Shown here: piece after piece, positions 25,027 through 32,577 of the stretch
Numbering within the stretch: the first letter of the stretch is position 1
Layout of the letters: each line of letters begins with the position of its first letter
DNA from: Sinobacterium caligoides
Lineage (GTDB): Bacteria > Pseudomonadota > Gammaproteobacteria > Pseudomonadales > Sinobacteriaceae
Direction: 5' to 3'
Assembly (NCBI RefSeq): GCF_003752585.1
Contig: NZ_RKHR01000004.1
Coordinates: 124,001-188,000, forward strand
DNA: 64,000 nt
The notes under the pieces: model-generated
The model's database searches: none
What the model was told of the DNA's origin: nothing
The model's input: the letters and a program-made list of their open reading frames with translations, nothing else
Program-made: the position numbers and the translations under genes

Positions 25027-25060
25027 AAAAAAAGCAGAGGGTTTCACTCTCTGCTTTTTT
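25027..25060 (+). terminator. Rho-independent terminator between peptide gene and enzyme genes
   Basis: AAAGCAGAG and CTCTGCTTT form a 9-bp stem with a 9-base loop, followed by TTTTTT. Being upstream of the dehydrogenase gene, it would let the short peptide be made in excess over the enzymes by partial read-through. Confidence 0.8.
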
Positions 25061-25081
25061 ATTGAATAATATGGATATCAT

Positions 25082-26149
25082 ATGAAAATAATAAATGACT
25101 TTTTTATATATTTTGAAGAAGAATCCCTGACCTTGTGGAACTATAAAACACATGAGCAGTTTGAGATAGCCCCCTATCACGTCGGCTTGATAAATGACTT
25201 CATTAAGGGCAAAGAAGTCCCAGAAGAGTTTATAACTGAAATGAGCAGCGCAGGCTTGATAGGAGGTCCGTCAGAATTGACGGATAACTGGAATTGGGAT
25301 GTATTGTCTAAGATATTTCATGTTGGCACTAAAAATATTCCTATATCAAGCAACAACAACCAGGCTCCAGAAGAGTGGATAAAAGAGTATCTGGAATATT
25401 GCGAGGAAATCGGTGATGCGCCTGAAAGGCCCCTGGAGGAGAGGTTGGGCATCCCCCTTCCTAAAGTGACTGCGTCCTCACTTAAGTCAATATCATTGTT
25501 TGATGTCTTTCACAGACGGAAAACTAGTAGGGTGTTTAATGGTCAAGCAATATCAATAGAGAAGCTAAGCAACATTTTATTCTATAGCTTTGGATATATT
25601 CATGAATCATGGGATAAAGAGTTTGACGAAGCAGGGCTTGCTCCCACCGCAAAAAGGAAATCGAGCCCCTCTGGTGGAGGACTCCACCCTATTGATGCAT
25701 ATGTAACAGTATTTAATGTGAACGGGATTGCTGTAGATATATATAAGTACGACCCCGATAAACATTCACTTATTCCTGTTCGCAGCGAGAAAACAAATTT
25801 AACCGAAGAGTTAACTGATATCTTATGGGGGCAATATTACTCAGAAGGCATTTCTTTCGGTGTGTTTCTGACTGCCCAGCTAGACCGTGCTGCCTGGAAG
25901 TACAAGCATTCTCGTGCTTATAGAAATGTATTGCTTGACGCCGGTCATTTGTCGCAATCATTTCAGCTGACTGCGACTGCAGAGGGGCTGAATACATGGA
26001 TAACTGGAGCATTTAATGATTCAAGAATAGAAGAGGTTCTTGATATTGATGGCATTAACGATGCTGTAATATTTTATGTGGCAGCCGGTATGGGAAGTAG
26101 CTCTACCTTTGATGATAAGATGAGGGTTGTAGTCAGTGAGTATTCTTAG
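25082..26149 (+). CDS. SagB-type flavin-dependent peptide dehydrogenase
   Basis: This 355-residue protein has an N-terminal ~110-residue domain (FFIYFEEESLTLWNYKTHEQ) like the extra domain of SagB/ThcOx enzymes, then a nitroreductase fold: RRKTSRVFNGQ (FMN phosphate), SSPSGGGLHPIDAYV, YKYDPDKHSLIPV and YRNVLLDAGHLSQSFQLTA...GLNTWITGAF. Known family members oxidise azolines made by YcaO enzymes in modified peptides. No YcaO gene lies nearby, so the substrate may be a different peptide group. It follows the peptide gene and terminator and overlaps the exporter start by 14 bp. Confidence 0.8.
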   Translation: MKIINDFFIYFEEESLTLWNYKTHEQFEIAPYHVGLINDFIKGKEVPEEFITEMSSAGLIGGPSELTDNWNWDVLSKIFHVGTKNIPISSNNNQAPEEWIKEYLEYCEEIGDAPERPLEERLGIPLPKVTASSLKSISLFDVFHRRKTSRVFNGQAISIEKLSNILFYSFGYIHESWDKEFDEAGLAPTAKRKSSPSGGGLHPIDAYVTVFNVNGIAVDIYKYDPDKHSLIPVRSEKTNLTEELTDILWGQYYSEGISFGVFLTAQLDRAAWKYKHSRAYRNVLLDAGHLSQSFQLTATAEGLNTWITGAFNDSRIEEVLDIDGINDAVIFYVAAGMGSSSTFDDKMRVVVSEYS

Positions 26150-26741
26150 TTTTTTTCTCTTCTCGTTTATGGCCAGCATAACACCTGGGCCAGCAAATAT
26201 TGCACTTTTAACAGCTTCTGGGAGCAAAAATTTTAGCGGAGCTGCAACTTTTCTTGCCGGTATCTGCTCTGGTTTTGCTTTAGTTCTTCTTGTCTCGATA
26301 TTACCTTTTTCTGGTGTATCTCTTTTGCCAGAAGGCATCAAATCTGGCTTTATATCTGTGATACAGATTTTAGGCGCTGTATATTTAATATATATATCTT
26401 TCGTTATGCTGAGACAGCATGTAGATGAACGCGACACTAGCCTTGGTTTTTTCCACGGACTATTAATACATCCGCTAAGCCCTAAGGCTTGGTTCTTTGT
26501 TGTTTCGGCTTACTCGACATTTATCGACTTCGATAATACAGGGGTGCTTGGTGTAGCATTATATGTATTTATCTTTTTGTGTTCGGCGATTGTGGCGCAT
26601 TGGGTATGGCTACTGTCGGGATATGTTATGAAAGGTGCCCTTAACGAGGGACAATTAGTTTTAATAAATAAAGTACTATGCAGTGGCCTGCTAGCTTTGT
26701 CGTTGTACATGCTTGTATATGCACTAGGGAACCTTCTCTAG
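26136..26741 (+). CDS. LysE/RhtB-family exporter
   Basis: This 201-residue protein has about six membrane helices and the LysE signature near the N-terminus (MASITPGPANIALLTASGS). GAVYLIYISFVMLRQH and HPLSPKAWFFVVSAYSTF are typical later segments. The family exports amino acids and small derivatives. The start lies inside the dehydrogenase gene (14-bp overlap), so expression is coupled. This suggests that the end product of the locus is amino-acid-sized rather than a large peptide. Confidence 0.85.
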   Translation: MSILSFFLFSFMASITPGPANIALLTASGSKNFSGAATFLAGICSGFALVLLVSILPFSGVSLLPEGIKSGFISVIQILGAVYLIYISFVMLRQHVDERDTSLGFFHGLLIHPLSPKAWFFVVSAYSTFIDFDNTGVLGVALYVFIFLCSAIVAHWVWLLSGYVMKGALNEGQLVLINKVLCSGLLALSLYMLVYALGNLL

Positions 26742-27001
26742 AGTCAACTACATCACTGCTAAAGGAGTGGGGCTTAAAAGCCAAGTTAACCAGAACACAT
26801 GGAGAGGACTTTAAAATAAGTAAAGGATATTTTGGATATAGATATCATCGGATGCCACCTCAGTCTGATGCTCTATCGTTGCACTATAACCAGCCCTTAA
26901 ATGTTAAAGAAAGTCAACCACACCCAAAGCCTTAATATCTGGTCGAGAGGACGTAGCGTCTTACAAAAACCTTAAGCTTACGAGTATAAGAGGAGGACAC
27001 T
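26742..27001 (+). ncRNA. Possible omega-RNA-like leader of the IscB relic
   Basis: IscB genes are normally preceded by an omega-RNA of about 200 nt. This 260-bp gap ends in compact hairpins (GTCGAGAGGAC, then GACGTAGCGTC) and CTTAAGCTTACGAG, then GAGGAGGAC before the TTG start. The long plus-strand ORF crossing it is not protein-like. Identification rests on position and hairpins only. Confidence 0.4.
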
Positions 27002-27946
27002 TTGCTCGTGTTTGTACTTAATAATAATCGCGAACCACTAATTCCTTGTAAGCCACAAAGATCAAGAAAAATACTCAAAAACGGTGATGCTAAAGTGCTA
27101 AAAAGAGCACCTTTTACCATTAAGTTTGTTCATGGAAACTCGGGCTACAAGCAGGAGCTCCTAATAGGTATATATACAGGTAGTAAGACTATTAAGTGTG
27201 GCCTTATTGGTCTTGGGCAGGTGATTTATCAAAGCCAAGTAGCATTGTGCCAATATATTTCTAAGAAAATGGTGCAGCGTGCTATGTACCTATACACCTA
27301 TCGTGGTCGTATGTCCCGTTATCGTCCTGCTCGTTGGGAAAACAAAGCATCAATGCGACGCAACGGACGATTAGCTTCGAGAATACTAATCGCCCTTTGT
27401 GAAGATTTCCACCATGATTTACATGTAGAACAGTTCGAACTAAAAATGAGGGAATCGTGCGCAAAACACGCAAAGGAAATAGGTATTCTTATGTCCAGAT
27501 TGAAATACGAGTGGAGTTTTACAGAGACATTTTGGTACGAAAATAAACATATGAGAGAGAAAGTACTACAACTACCCAATGAAGATTACTTTGATAATTT
27601 TGCAATTTGCTTAGGTAATGATGAGTACGGCCATAAAAAACCAGTAGCCTACTTTAATAGACATGTATCAAAAGGTGTTCGTTCAGAGAAGCAAATCCCT
27701 TTTGACAAAGCTTTTTGGTTAAAAAAACACGACATAATCTCCACTCCACAATGTATTGGGTTTGTTAAAGGTAGGCGTAGTGCAGGCTATTTTGTACTTG
27801 AGACGATCACTGGTAACAAGATTCATGCTTCCGCCAATATTATGAAAAACACAATGCGGATTTCAACTCTAACTACGACATTAACTCAGCCTATGAAGGC
27901 GGTAATTGCTCCCGTAGCTAAAACAACGTGTATCCTTACCGCATGA
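27002..27946 (+). CDS. IscB-like RRXRR protein, internally deleted and catalytically incomplete
   Basis: The N-terminus fits the RRXRR (PLMP) domain: FVLNNNREPLIPCKPQRSRK and KVLKRAPFTIKF. RuvC-I should read GIDxGSKT but here is GIYTGSKT, so the first catalytic Asp is Tyr58. After RPARWENKASMRRNGRLA (~125) the sequence jumps to ALCEDFHHDLH, the end of an HNH domain, so RuvC-II and most of HNH are missing. RuvC-III (EDYFDNF) and GFVKGRRSAGYFVLETITG (PI/TI-like end) remain. The length is 314 versus ~420-500 in active proteins. The frame is intact. The TGA overlaps the patB-like ATG (ATGA). Start is TTG after GAGGAGG. Confidence 0.75.
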   Translation: MLVFVLNNNREPLIPCKPQRSRKILKNGDAKVLKRAPFTIKFVHGNSGYKQELLIGIYTGSKTIKCGLIGLGQVIYQSQVALCQYISKKMVQRAMYLYTYRGRMSRYRPARWENKASMRRNGRLASRILIALCEDFHHDLHVEQFELKMRESCAKHAKEIGILMSRLKYEWSFTETFWYENKHMREKVLQLPNEDYFDNFAICLGNDEYGHKKPVAYFNRHVSKGVRSEKQIPFDKAFWLKKHDIISTPQCIGFVKGRRSAGYFVLETITGNKIHASANIMKNTMRISTLTTTLTQPMKAVIAPVAKTTCILTA

Positions 27947-29082
27947 TGATGAAATTTGCGCAGAGAATAGGTGGGGACTCTTTAAAATGGTCGATGTATT
28001 TAACTAAAAAGTCTATTCCGCTCTCGCTTGCTGACTCCGATTTCACTGTTAGTGATTCTATTTCAAAGGCTATAATCGATAGGGTTTCCGAAGGTGCTCT
28101 AGGCTACGGGGTTGATAGCCTCCAGCTAAAAAATACTGTTGCTGATTACTGCCTTAGAAAACATGGCTGGAAAGTTGATCCCAGCTGGGTTGTTCTGACT
28201 TCGGGGATCAGTTTATCTCTAAATATTGTAAGGATGATGACCTCTCAGATGGGTAGACCTGGTGGGCTAACTTCAACACCGACATATCACCGGCTTTTCA
28301 GGTATGCCGGCGCATTGGACTATGAAGAAAAGCGATCATTGCTGGCCATTGAAAACGGAGTATGGAAGATGCAATACTCAGACATATTAGGGCAAATTGA
28401 TAAAAAAACCGGGGCATACTTTCTATGTAATCCACATAACCCTGTTGGGCGGAGTTATTCAAAATCTGAGCTAGAGATACTTGCTGATATCTGTTTATCT
28501 CAGAAGCTATTAATCTGCTCTGATGAAGCTCATAGCGATATAATACTATCAAATAATATCAGACATACCCCTATTGCTACTTTGTCAAAAGAGGTTGAGC
28601 AGAGTACTATTACTCTTATCTCGCCAGGGAAAGGGTACAATATAAGCGGGCTTAATGTATCGTTTGCTATTATTGCAAACAGGAATCTTCGAGAAAAATT
28701 TAATAAGCTTTCTGATGGACTATCATCGACGCCTAACATTTTATCAATTAAAGCAGCTGATGCAGCATACTCTTCATCGGATGCTTGGCTGTCAGCTCAG
28801 CTGAAACTGTTAAATAGTAATCATGCGAAAGTATTCTCCATTATTAATAGTATACCGCAGCTATCAATGGGTGAAGTGGAGGCTACATATTTGGCTTGGA
28901 TAAATGTCGAAAATCTACCGGTAGAATCACCACAGAGTTTTTTCGATAATTATGGTGTTTATATGTCTAATGGGGAAGAGTTCTCTCAGAAAGGTTTCTT
29001 ACGGTTGAACTTTGCGTGTAACCCGGAGGTATTAGACGAGGCACTTAGTCGAATTCAGCTTGCCTGTAGGAGCCTCCGATAA
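27943..29082 (+). CDS. MalY/PatB-type PLP enzyme (cystathionine beta-lyase-like)
   Basis: This ~380-residue fold-type I aminotransferase of the MalY/PatB branch has GGDSLKW at the start, IPLSLADSDFTVSDSI, LGYGVDSLQLKN, YFLCNPHNPVGRSYS, CSDEAHSDIIL and SPGKGYNISGLNVSFAI, where the Lys binds PLP. MalY/PatB enzymes cleave C-S bonds of Cys derivatives or transaminate. In this locus it could act on a Cys-derived product of the repeat peptide. No ribosome-binding site precedes the ATG; ATGA overlap with the IscB relic implies coupling. The starts at 27943, 27946 and 27949 are equivalent. Confidence 0.82.
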   Translation: MMMKFAQRIGGDSLKWSMYLTKKSIPLSLADSDFTVSDSISKAIIDRVSEGALGYGVDSLQLKNTVADYCLRKHGWKVDPSWVVLTSGISLSLNIVRMMTSQMGRPGGLTSTPTYHRLFRYAGALDYEEKRSLLAIENGVWKMQYSDILGQIDKKTGAYFLCNPHNPVGRSYSKSELEILADICLSQKLLICSDEAHSDIILSNNIRHTPIATLSKEVEQSTITLISPGKGYNISGLNVSFAIIANRNLREKFNKLSDGLSSTPNILSIKAADAAYSSSDAWLSAQLKLLNSNHAKVFSIINSIPQLSMGEVEATYLAWINVENLPVESPQSFFDNYGVYMSNGEEFSQKGFLRLNFACNPEVLDEALSRIQLACRSLR

Positions 29083-29089
29083 CTATCAA

Positions 29090-29112
29090 ATCAAAAATAA
29101 CTAAGACACCCA
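29090..29112. repeat. Dispersed repeat end, reverse orientation
   Basis: AAATAACTAAGACACCCA is the reverse complement of the TGGGTGTCTTAGTTATT end of the element. It stops exactly where the group II intron-like GTGCGCC begins, as if the intron had inserted into the repeat. Confidence 0.6.
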
Positions 29113-29244
29113 GTGCGCCGAGATAAACCGGTAGAAGATTGGAGGTGCACTCCTCTACTCGGTAAGGCGTCGCAAGCCGCCGAGCCCCCGAGTCATGTGC
29201 CGAGATAGTAAGGTTTAGGTTAACCGCTGACAGGGAAAGTTATA
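29113..29244 (+). mobile_element. Group II intron 5'-end fragment
   Basis: It starts GTGCGCCGAGATA and continues with GCACTCCTCTACTCGGTAAG, which parallels the start of group IIA-type introns such as Ll.LtrB (GTGCGCC-AGATA ... CTACTCnGTAAG). Only ~130 bp remain; it is cut by the IS6-type end at 29245. No maturase follows. Confidence 0.5.
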
Positions 29245-29415
29245 GGCTCTGTCGCATCCAAGTCATCATGGTATGTTCCGCCAATTTATAGATGATGTCA
29301 TATGTCATCAATTTCCTTCAGTGGCCGGAATTTTTCAAAGAGATGATCCTACAAAGTATTCGCTGGTATCTGACCTATGGACTGAGCTATCGAAACATAG
29401 AAGAGATGATGAAAG
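29245..29415 (+). mobile_element. IS6-family IS remnant (left end and transposase start)
   Basis: The terminal sequence GGCTCTGTCGCA matches IS6-family inverted repeats. A reading frame from 29292 encodes INFLQWPEFFKEMILQSIRW then YLTYGLSYRNIEEMMKE, the conserved transposase N-terminus (compare IS26: ILxxVRWYxxYGISYRxLxEML). It stops at ~29415, where sequence of the DUF4937 gene begins. The DDE domain and right end are gone. Confidence 0.75.
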
Positions 29416-29754
29416 AGCTAGACGAAGAACACTACCTTGCAGAGACTCATCGTTATCCACTAAGGCAGATATACTCAATACTTTTTCAAAATATTGAACT
29501 TGGCAATGACTGAAGGCTTCTGATTGCTTACTTTTTTTGAAAATGTTGTCATGGATTGAATCCATAAAACGTCCAATAACTTCCTCAGACTCCCACTGTC
29601 CAAGAACTATAGCTTCTCCATCGCTCGTCCAGCCACCTAGCTGCCCGTCAAAACCATCACAATTATTCAGTTCACTCCAAGCGAGCTGCCCTCGATGAAA
29701 CAGCCCCTTTCGACCGGGTTTTATTATGCATTTGATAAGTTTCGTAACTGCCAA
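29415..29754 (-). pseudogene. DUF4937/YdbC gene, 3' truncated duplicate
   Basis: From the shared TTG start (29754, after AGGAG) the product matches the gene at 21812-22498 almost residue for residue (KLIKCIIKPGRKGLFHRGQ; QLGGWTSDGEAIVLGQWES) until VLRLA, where the IS6 remnant cuts it. Only the first ABM-like half remains. The duplication includes the upstream promoter-leader and half of a dispersed repeat. Confidence 0.75.
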
Positions 29755-29772
29755 TGCAGAAGCTCCTAACAT

Positions 29773-29880
29773 TTCTCTATGAGACCAACATATTGCCTTA
29801 TTGTTTACAGCCGCTGATGTTATCTCAACATCCTGTTATTTCAATTCTTATTTACCACTCCTTACAAAGACCACCCTGCG
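29773..29880 (-). promoter_or_regulatory. Shared promoter-leader, copy B
   Basis: -35 TTGAGA (29823-29828), 17-bp spacer, -10 AACAAT (29800-29805). Highly similar to copy A and upstream of the truncated DUF4937 duplicate. Confidence 0.5.
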
Positions 29881-29883
29881 AAG

Positions 29884-29926
29884 AATTGAATATATACATC
29901 AAGATAACAATGGGTGTATTAGTATT
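29884..29926. repeat. Dispersed repeat, right half
   Basis: ATTGAATATATACATCAAGA then TAACAATGGGTGTATTAGTA matches the right half of the 85-bp element and abuts the tRNA-Pro direct repeat on its left, as the partial copy at 37385 does on the right. Confidence 0.65.
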
Positions 29927-30041
29927 ATTCCGTTCACACCAACCGCAAAGCAAAAAAAGAGGACCAACATCGCTGTAGGTCCCCTCTCTTTGAATTTGGT
30001 CGGAATAGCAGGATTTGAACCTGCGACCACTACACCCCCAG
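29926..30041. repeat. Left 116-bp direct repeat of the tRNA-Pro island (attL-like)
   Basis: This segment matches 37416-37531 with few differences. It contains the terminator hairpin (GAGGACCAACA ... GGTCCCCTC) and 45 nt of the tRNA-Pro 3' half (29997-30041), ending at CACCCCCAG in the anticodon loop. Divergence starts exactly after that G. This is the arrangement left by an element integrated into a tRNA 3' end. Confidence 0.75.
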
Positions 30042-30176
30042 AGTACACCAAAAAGATCGTAAGACCATGATATAGCTACATATAGCTTTCTTTGGCGACG
30101 AAAAAGGGGGAAAACAGCCTCTTTAAATACAATAAGTTACAAGTTGTTTGCACCACTATATTTCTTTACAGCAAGC

Positions 30177-30371
30177 TCAAAACTTAACATCGAGAAGATG
30201 CTTGTATGCCTCATAAGACTTTCTATCAGAACTCTTTGAATCGCTCAAAACTCCTACGACACGCTCCCTCACATTATTAAAGCCAGCCTCATCCCGTCTA
30301 GCTTTAGCCTCTTTCATCTCACTAGACACGTTATTCAAGGCACCCTTATATATTGATTCATATTCCAGCAT
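30177..30371 (-). CDS. Small helical hypothetical protein
   Basis: I choose the ATG at 30371, preceded by AAAGG at nine bases. The product has ~64 residues, charged and helical (NNVSSEMKEAKARRDEAGF), with no signal or TM segment. It ends the minus-strand operon that includes the DprA-like gene. Function unknown. Confidence 0.5.
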   Translation of the reverse strand: MLEYESIYKGALNNVSSEMKEAKARRDEAGFNNVRERVVGVLSDSKSSDRKSYEAYKHLLDVKF

Positions 30372-30425
30372 ATCACTTACCTTTATTTTTATATGTGCGA
30401 GGTCACAGACCATAAATACATGTTT

Positions 30426-31532
30426 TTACTTCTTAATACTTGCCTTAAGCCAAGACACAAGCGCCTCGATCATCTCATGAGCACTTATAGGCACCTCAGC
30501 TTTAGCCTCAGATTTACCCCCTTTTTCTCTACTCTCATTGACAAATAGTCTATCGGCTACTTTCATCTTAATCTCACTTTGCTGCTCTTCTCCAAGAGAG
30601 GCTAGATAAGGCGTAATTGCTCTCAAGTCTAATGACTTTTGTCGATGCGCGTGCTCTTTCTCTCGATGCCTTGATGACTCTCTCGCCAAATATGCAGCGG
30701 GTACAGATAACATGAAAGCCAACGCCAACCTATATAGCGCCGTATTTAACTCAAAACCATTAGAAAGCGAATCATAAAAAGACAATGAAGCCCCAATAAT
30801 CACCAGAACCATGCAAAATAGCGCCCCGTATCGCAGCCAGTTCGCTACCTTCTCTTCGTCATCAGCCCGTCCTTCGTAATGCTGAGCCATTGAGCCTGCC
30901 GATATAGCTCCCATTACACCATCTATGTGCGAGGCCTTCTCTTGTAAGTCGACCTCATGATCTCGATAAAGCTTTTCAAACCCCTCACTGGCAATAATTA
31001 GTTTGTCAGCAGACCTTTCAAGATGCACATCCAAACGGTTAGCAGCTCTTTCAGTGGCCAGATTTAGCTCTTCAGCAAACCTTCCTAACTCAACCCCCAT
31101 ACGATCTTTAATAGAACTTACTTTTTCATCCAATTCATCTATAGACTGAGCCGAAGCATCAACACGATGCTTATAAATAGAGAGAGCGTGCTGATTTATA
31201 AAGTTAGTGCAATTAGCCTTTAAATCTTCCAGAGTCTCAAGCATTGCCTCCGAATATTGATCTGAAGCTTTCAGCAGATCAAGCTCAACTATTAACTCAT
31301 TGTCAACCCGACCGATGACCTCACTGCACAAACCAGCGACTTGTTCACCCAGCTCCTCCATATGTTCAGCTTGATCAAGACGACTAAACAACGACGATAC
31401 ACTAGTCAGAGCATCATTTATAAACCCCTCATTGAACTTCGAAAGTATAGGGCTAGGCCAGCTCTTAAGCACCTCAGTTAGACCACTTCGAATCCAGTTA
31501 AGAGTTTCAGTGACATTGGCCGCATAGAGCAT
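30426..31532 (-). CDS. Coiled-coil protein with two TM helices (main part, downstream of G tract)
   Basis: The 368 residues comprise a helical N-terminal domain (1-110), a coiled coil (~130-210: SIDELDEKVSSIKDRMGVEL), two adjacent TM helices (~232-253 and 264-283), a basic segment (RESSRHREKEHAHRQKS) and a C-terminal helical tail. The frame is open upstream of the ATG through the poly-G tract (GESKRKEIREV before the Met). The true protein therefore probably begins in the ORF at 31747 and is fused when the tract has 9 or 12 G. No recognised family. Confidence 0.6.
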   Translation of the reverse strand: MLYAANVTETLNWIRSGLTEVLKSWPSPILSKFNEGFINDALTSVSSLFSRLDQAEHMEELGEQVAGLCSEVIGRVDNELIVELDLLKASDQYSEAMLETLEDLKANCTNFINQHALSIYKHRVDASAQSIDELDEKVSSIKDRMGVELGRFAEELNLATERAANRLDVHLERSADKLIIASEGFEKLYRDHEVDLQEKASHIDGVMGAISAGSMAQHYEGRADDEEKVANWLRYGALFCMVLVIIGASLSFYDSLSNGFELNTALYRLALAFMLSVPAAYLARESSRHREKEHAHRQKSLDLRAITPYLASLGEEQQSEIKMKVADRLFVNESREKGGKSEAKAEVPISAHEMIEALVSWLKASIKK

Positions 31533-31747
31533 GACTTCTCTAATTTCTTTACGTTTTGATTCACCCCCCCCCCCGAAACGCGAGGATAGCTTTTGCCATC
31601 TCTATATTCAGTCAACAGATGATTTCTAATATTTTCAAACTCTTGGGTAGCAGAACTCTTAGCAGGACTAGGAATGTTGGTAGTAGCATCCTTAAGCCGA
31701 ACACGCTTAGCTATATACGAGCTTTCGCCCTCACTCTTCTCACTCAT
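31478..31747 (-). CDS. 5' part of the same membrane-protein gene, out of frame at the G tract
   Basis: The ATG at 31747 lies 33 bp after the DprA-like stop. Its first ~57 residues (KDATTNIPSPAKSSATQEF, RNHLLTEYRDGKSYPRVS) are protein-like. At the 11-G tract the frame leaves that of the downstream ORF and stops at 31478. One extra G or two fewer would join both into a ~430-residue protein. This is either a phase-variable switch or a homopolymer sequencing error. Confidence 0.55.
   Translation of the reverse strand: MSEKSEGESSYIAKRVRLKDATTNIPSPAKSSATQEFENIRNHLLTEYRDGKSYPRVSGGGVNQNVKKLEKSCSMRPMSLKLLTGFEVV
31564..31574 (-). repeat. Poly-G tract of 11 in coding sequence
   Basis: Eleven consecutive C on the plus strand (G on the coding strand), flanked by GTTTC and TGAATC. 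The tract lies at the junction of two ORFs in different frames. Tracts of this length are prone to slippage. Confidence 0.9.
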
Positions 31748-31779
31748 AAGTTGCTCACAAATTAATTATTATTCTGACG

Positions 31780-32484
31780 TCAAATGCCTTTGATAGAGCT
31801 TAAGATCCTTTGATAACAAACCTTCGACACCACAGGCTGCGCACCCATCCTCTCAATCATCACCCTAGGTCCGTCACAACTCAAACCTAGCTTATTATCC
31901 TCATCCTCTGGCGCCACGGCAAATAGCGGGTGCCCTGCAGCAACACAGTATTGAGCATGCGTCATAGTTCCGCTTCTAGCGTTGCACTCAACCACGATAG
32001 AGCACGCAGATAATCCAACCTGTATTCGATTACGCGGCACAAACATGCTGCGATCTGGCTGGATATCTAGCTCTTTCTCCGACACCCACGCGCCACCACT
32101 GGCCAAAATTCTATCTGCGAGCCCAGCATTCTGCCTGGGCGCTGCCTCTTTCAGTCCACCTGCCAGCACACAAACAGTCTGACCGCCTACAGAAAGCGCC
32201 CCCTCATGGGCTGCAGCGTCAATACCTAGCGCCAGACCGCTAACGATCGTATACCCTTGTTCGGCAAAAAAGGCCGCCATGCGATAAGCAATAGCCTGAC
32301 CAGCCTTTGACGCCTCTAGCATACCAACGATAGCTATGCCGGTATTATTTACAGCCTCAACATTTCCCTTAACAAAAAGGGGATCCGGTGGATACTCAAT
32401 AGTCGACAGCTTTTCGGGATACCTGGCATCATCTCTTGTCAGTATGTGCACCCCTGCTCGCTGATATTTCTGAATATCAATCAC
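31780..32484 (-). CDS. DprA/Smf-like Rossmann protein
   Basis: This 234-residue protein contains the DprA core: EYPPDPLFVKGN, GMLEASKAGQAIA, YTIVSGLALGIDAAAHEGAL, VCVLAGGLKEAAPRQNAGL, FVPRNRIQVGLSACSIVVEC and SGTMTHAQYCV. It lacks the N-terminal SAM-like and C-terminal winged-helix domains of transformation DprA. Its context (mobile island, membrane-protein partners) differs from housekeeping dprA, and short DprA-like proteins are frequent in defence islands. It probably binds nucleic acid or nucleotide. Confidence 0.8.
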   Translation of the reverse strand: MIDIQKYQRAGVHILTRDDARYPEKLSTIEYPPDPLFVKGNVEAVNNTGIAIVGMLEASKAGQAIAYRMAAFFAEQGYTIVSGLALGIDAAAHEGALSVGGQTVCVLAGGLKEAAPRQNAGLADRILASGGAWVSEKELDIQPDRSMFVPRNRIQVGLSACSIVVECNARSGTMTHAQYCVAAGHPLFAVAPEDEDNKLGLSCDGPRVMIERMGAQPVVSKVCYQRILSSIKGI

Positions 32485-32577
32485 TGCGCTCCTCCGGCAG
32501 ATAAAACACTCTTATCCAATATGGTCACGGGCAAAGATAGAGCACTATAGATTGACTACAACGTACACGGCAACGCA

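Noticed and set aside
26678-26935. 85-codon ORF between the exporter and the IscB relic
   Set aside because: Begins inside lysE in another frame and crosses the omega-RNA-like segment; no ribosome-binding site.
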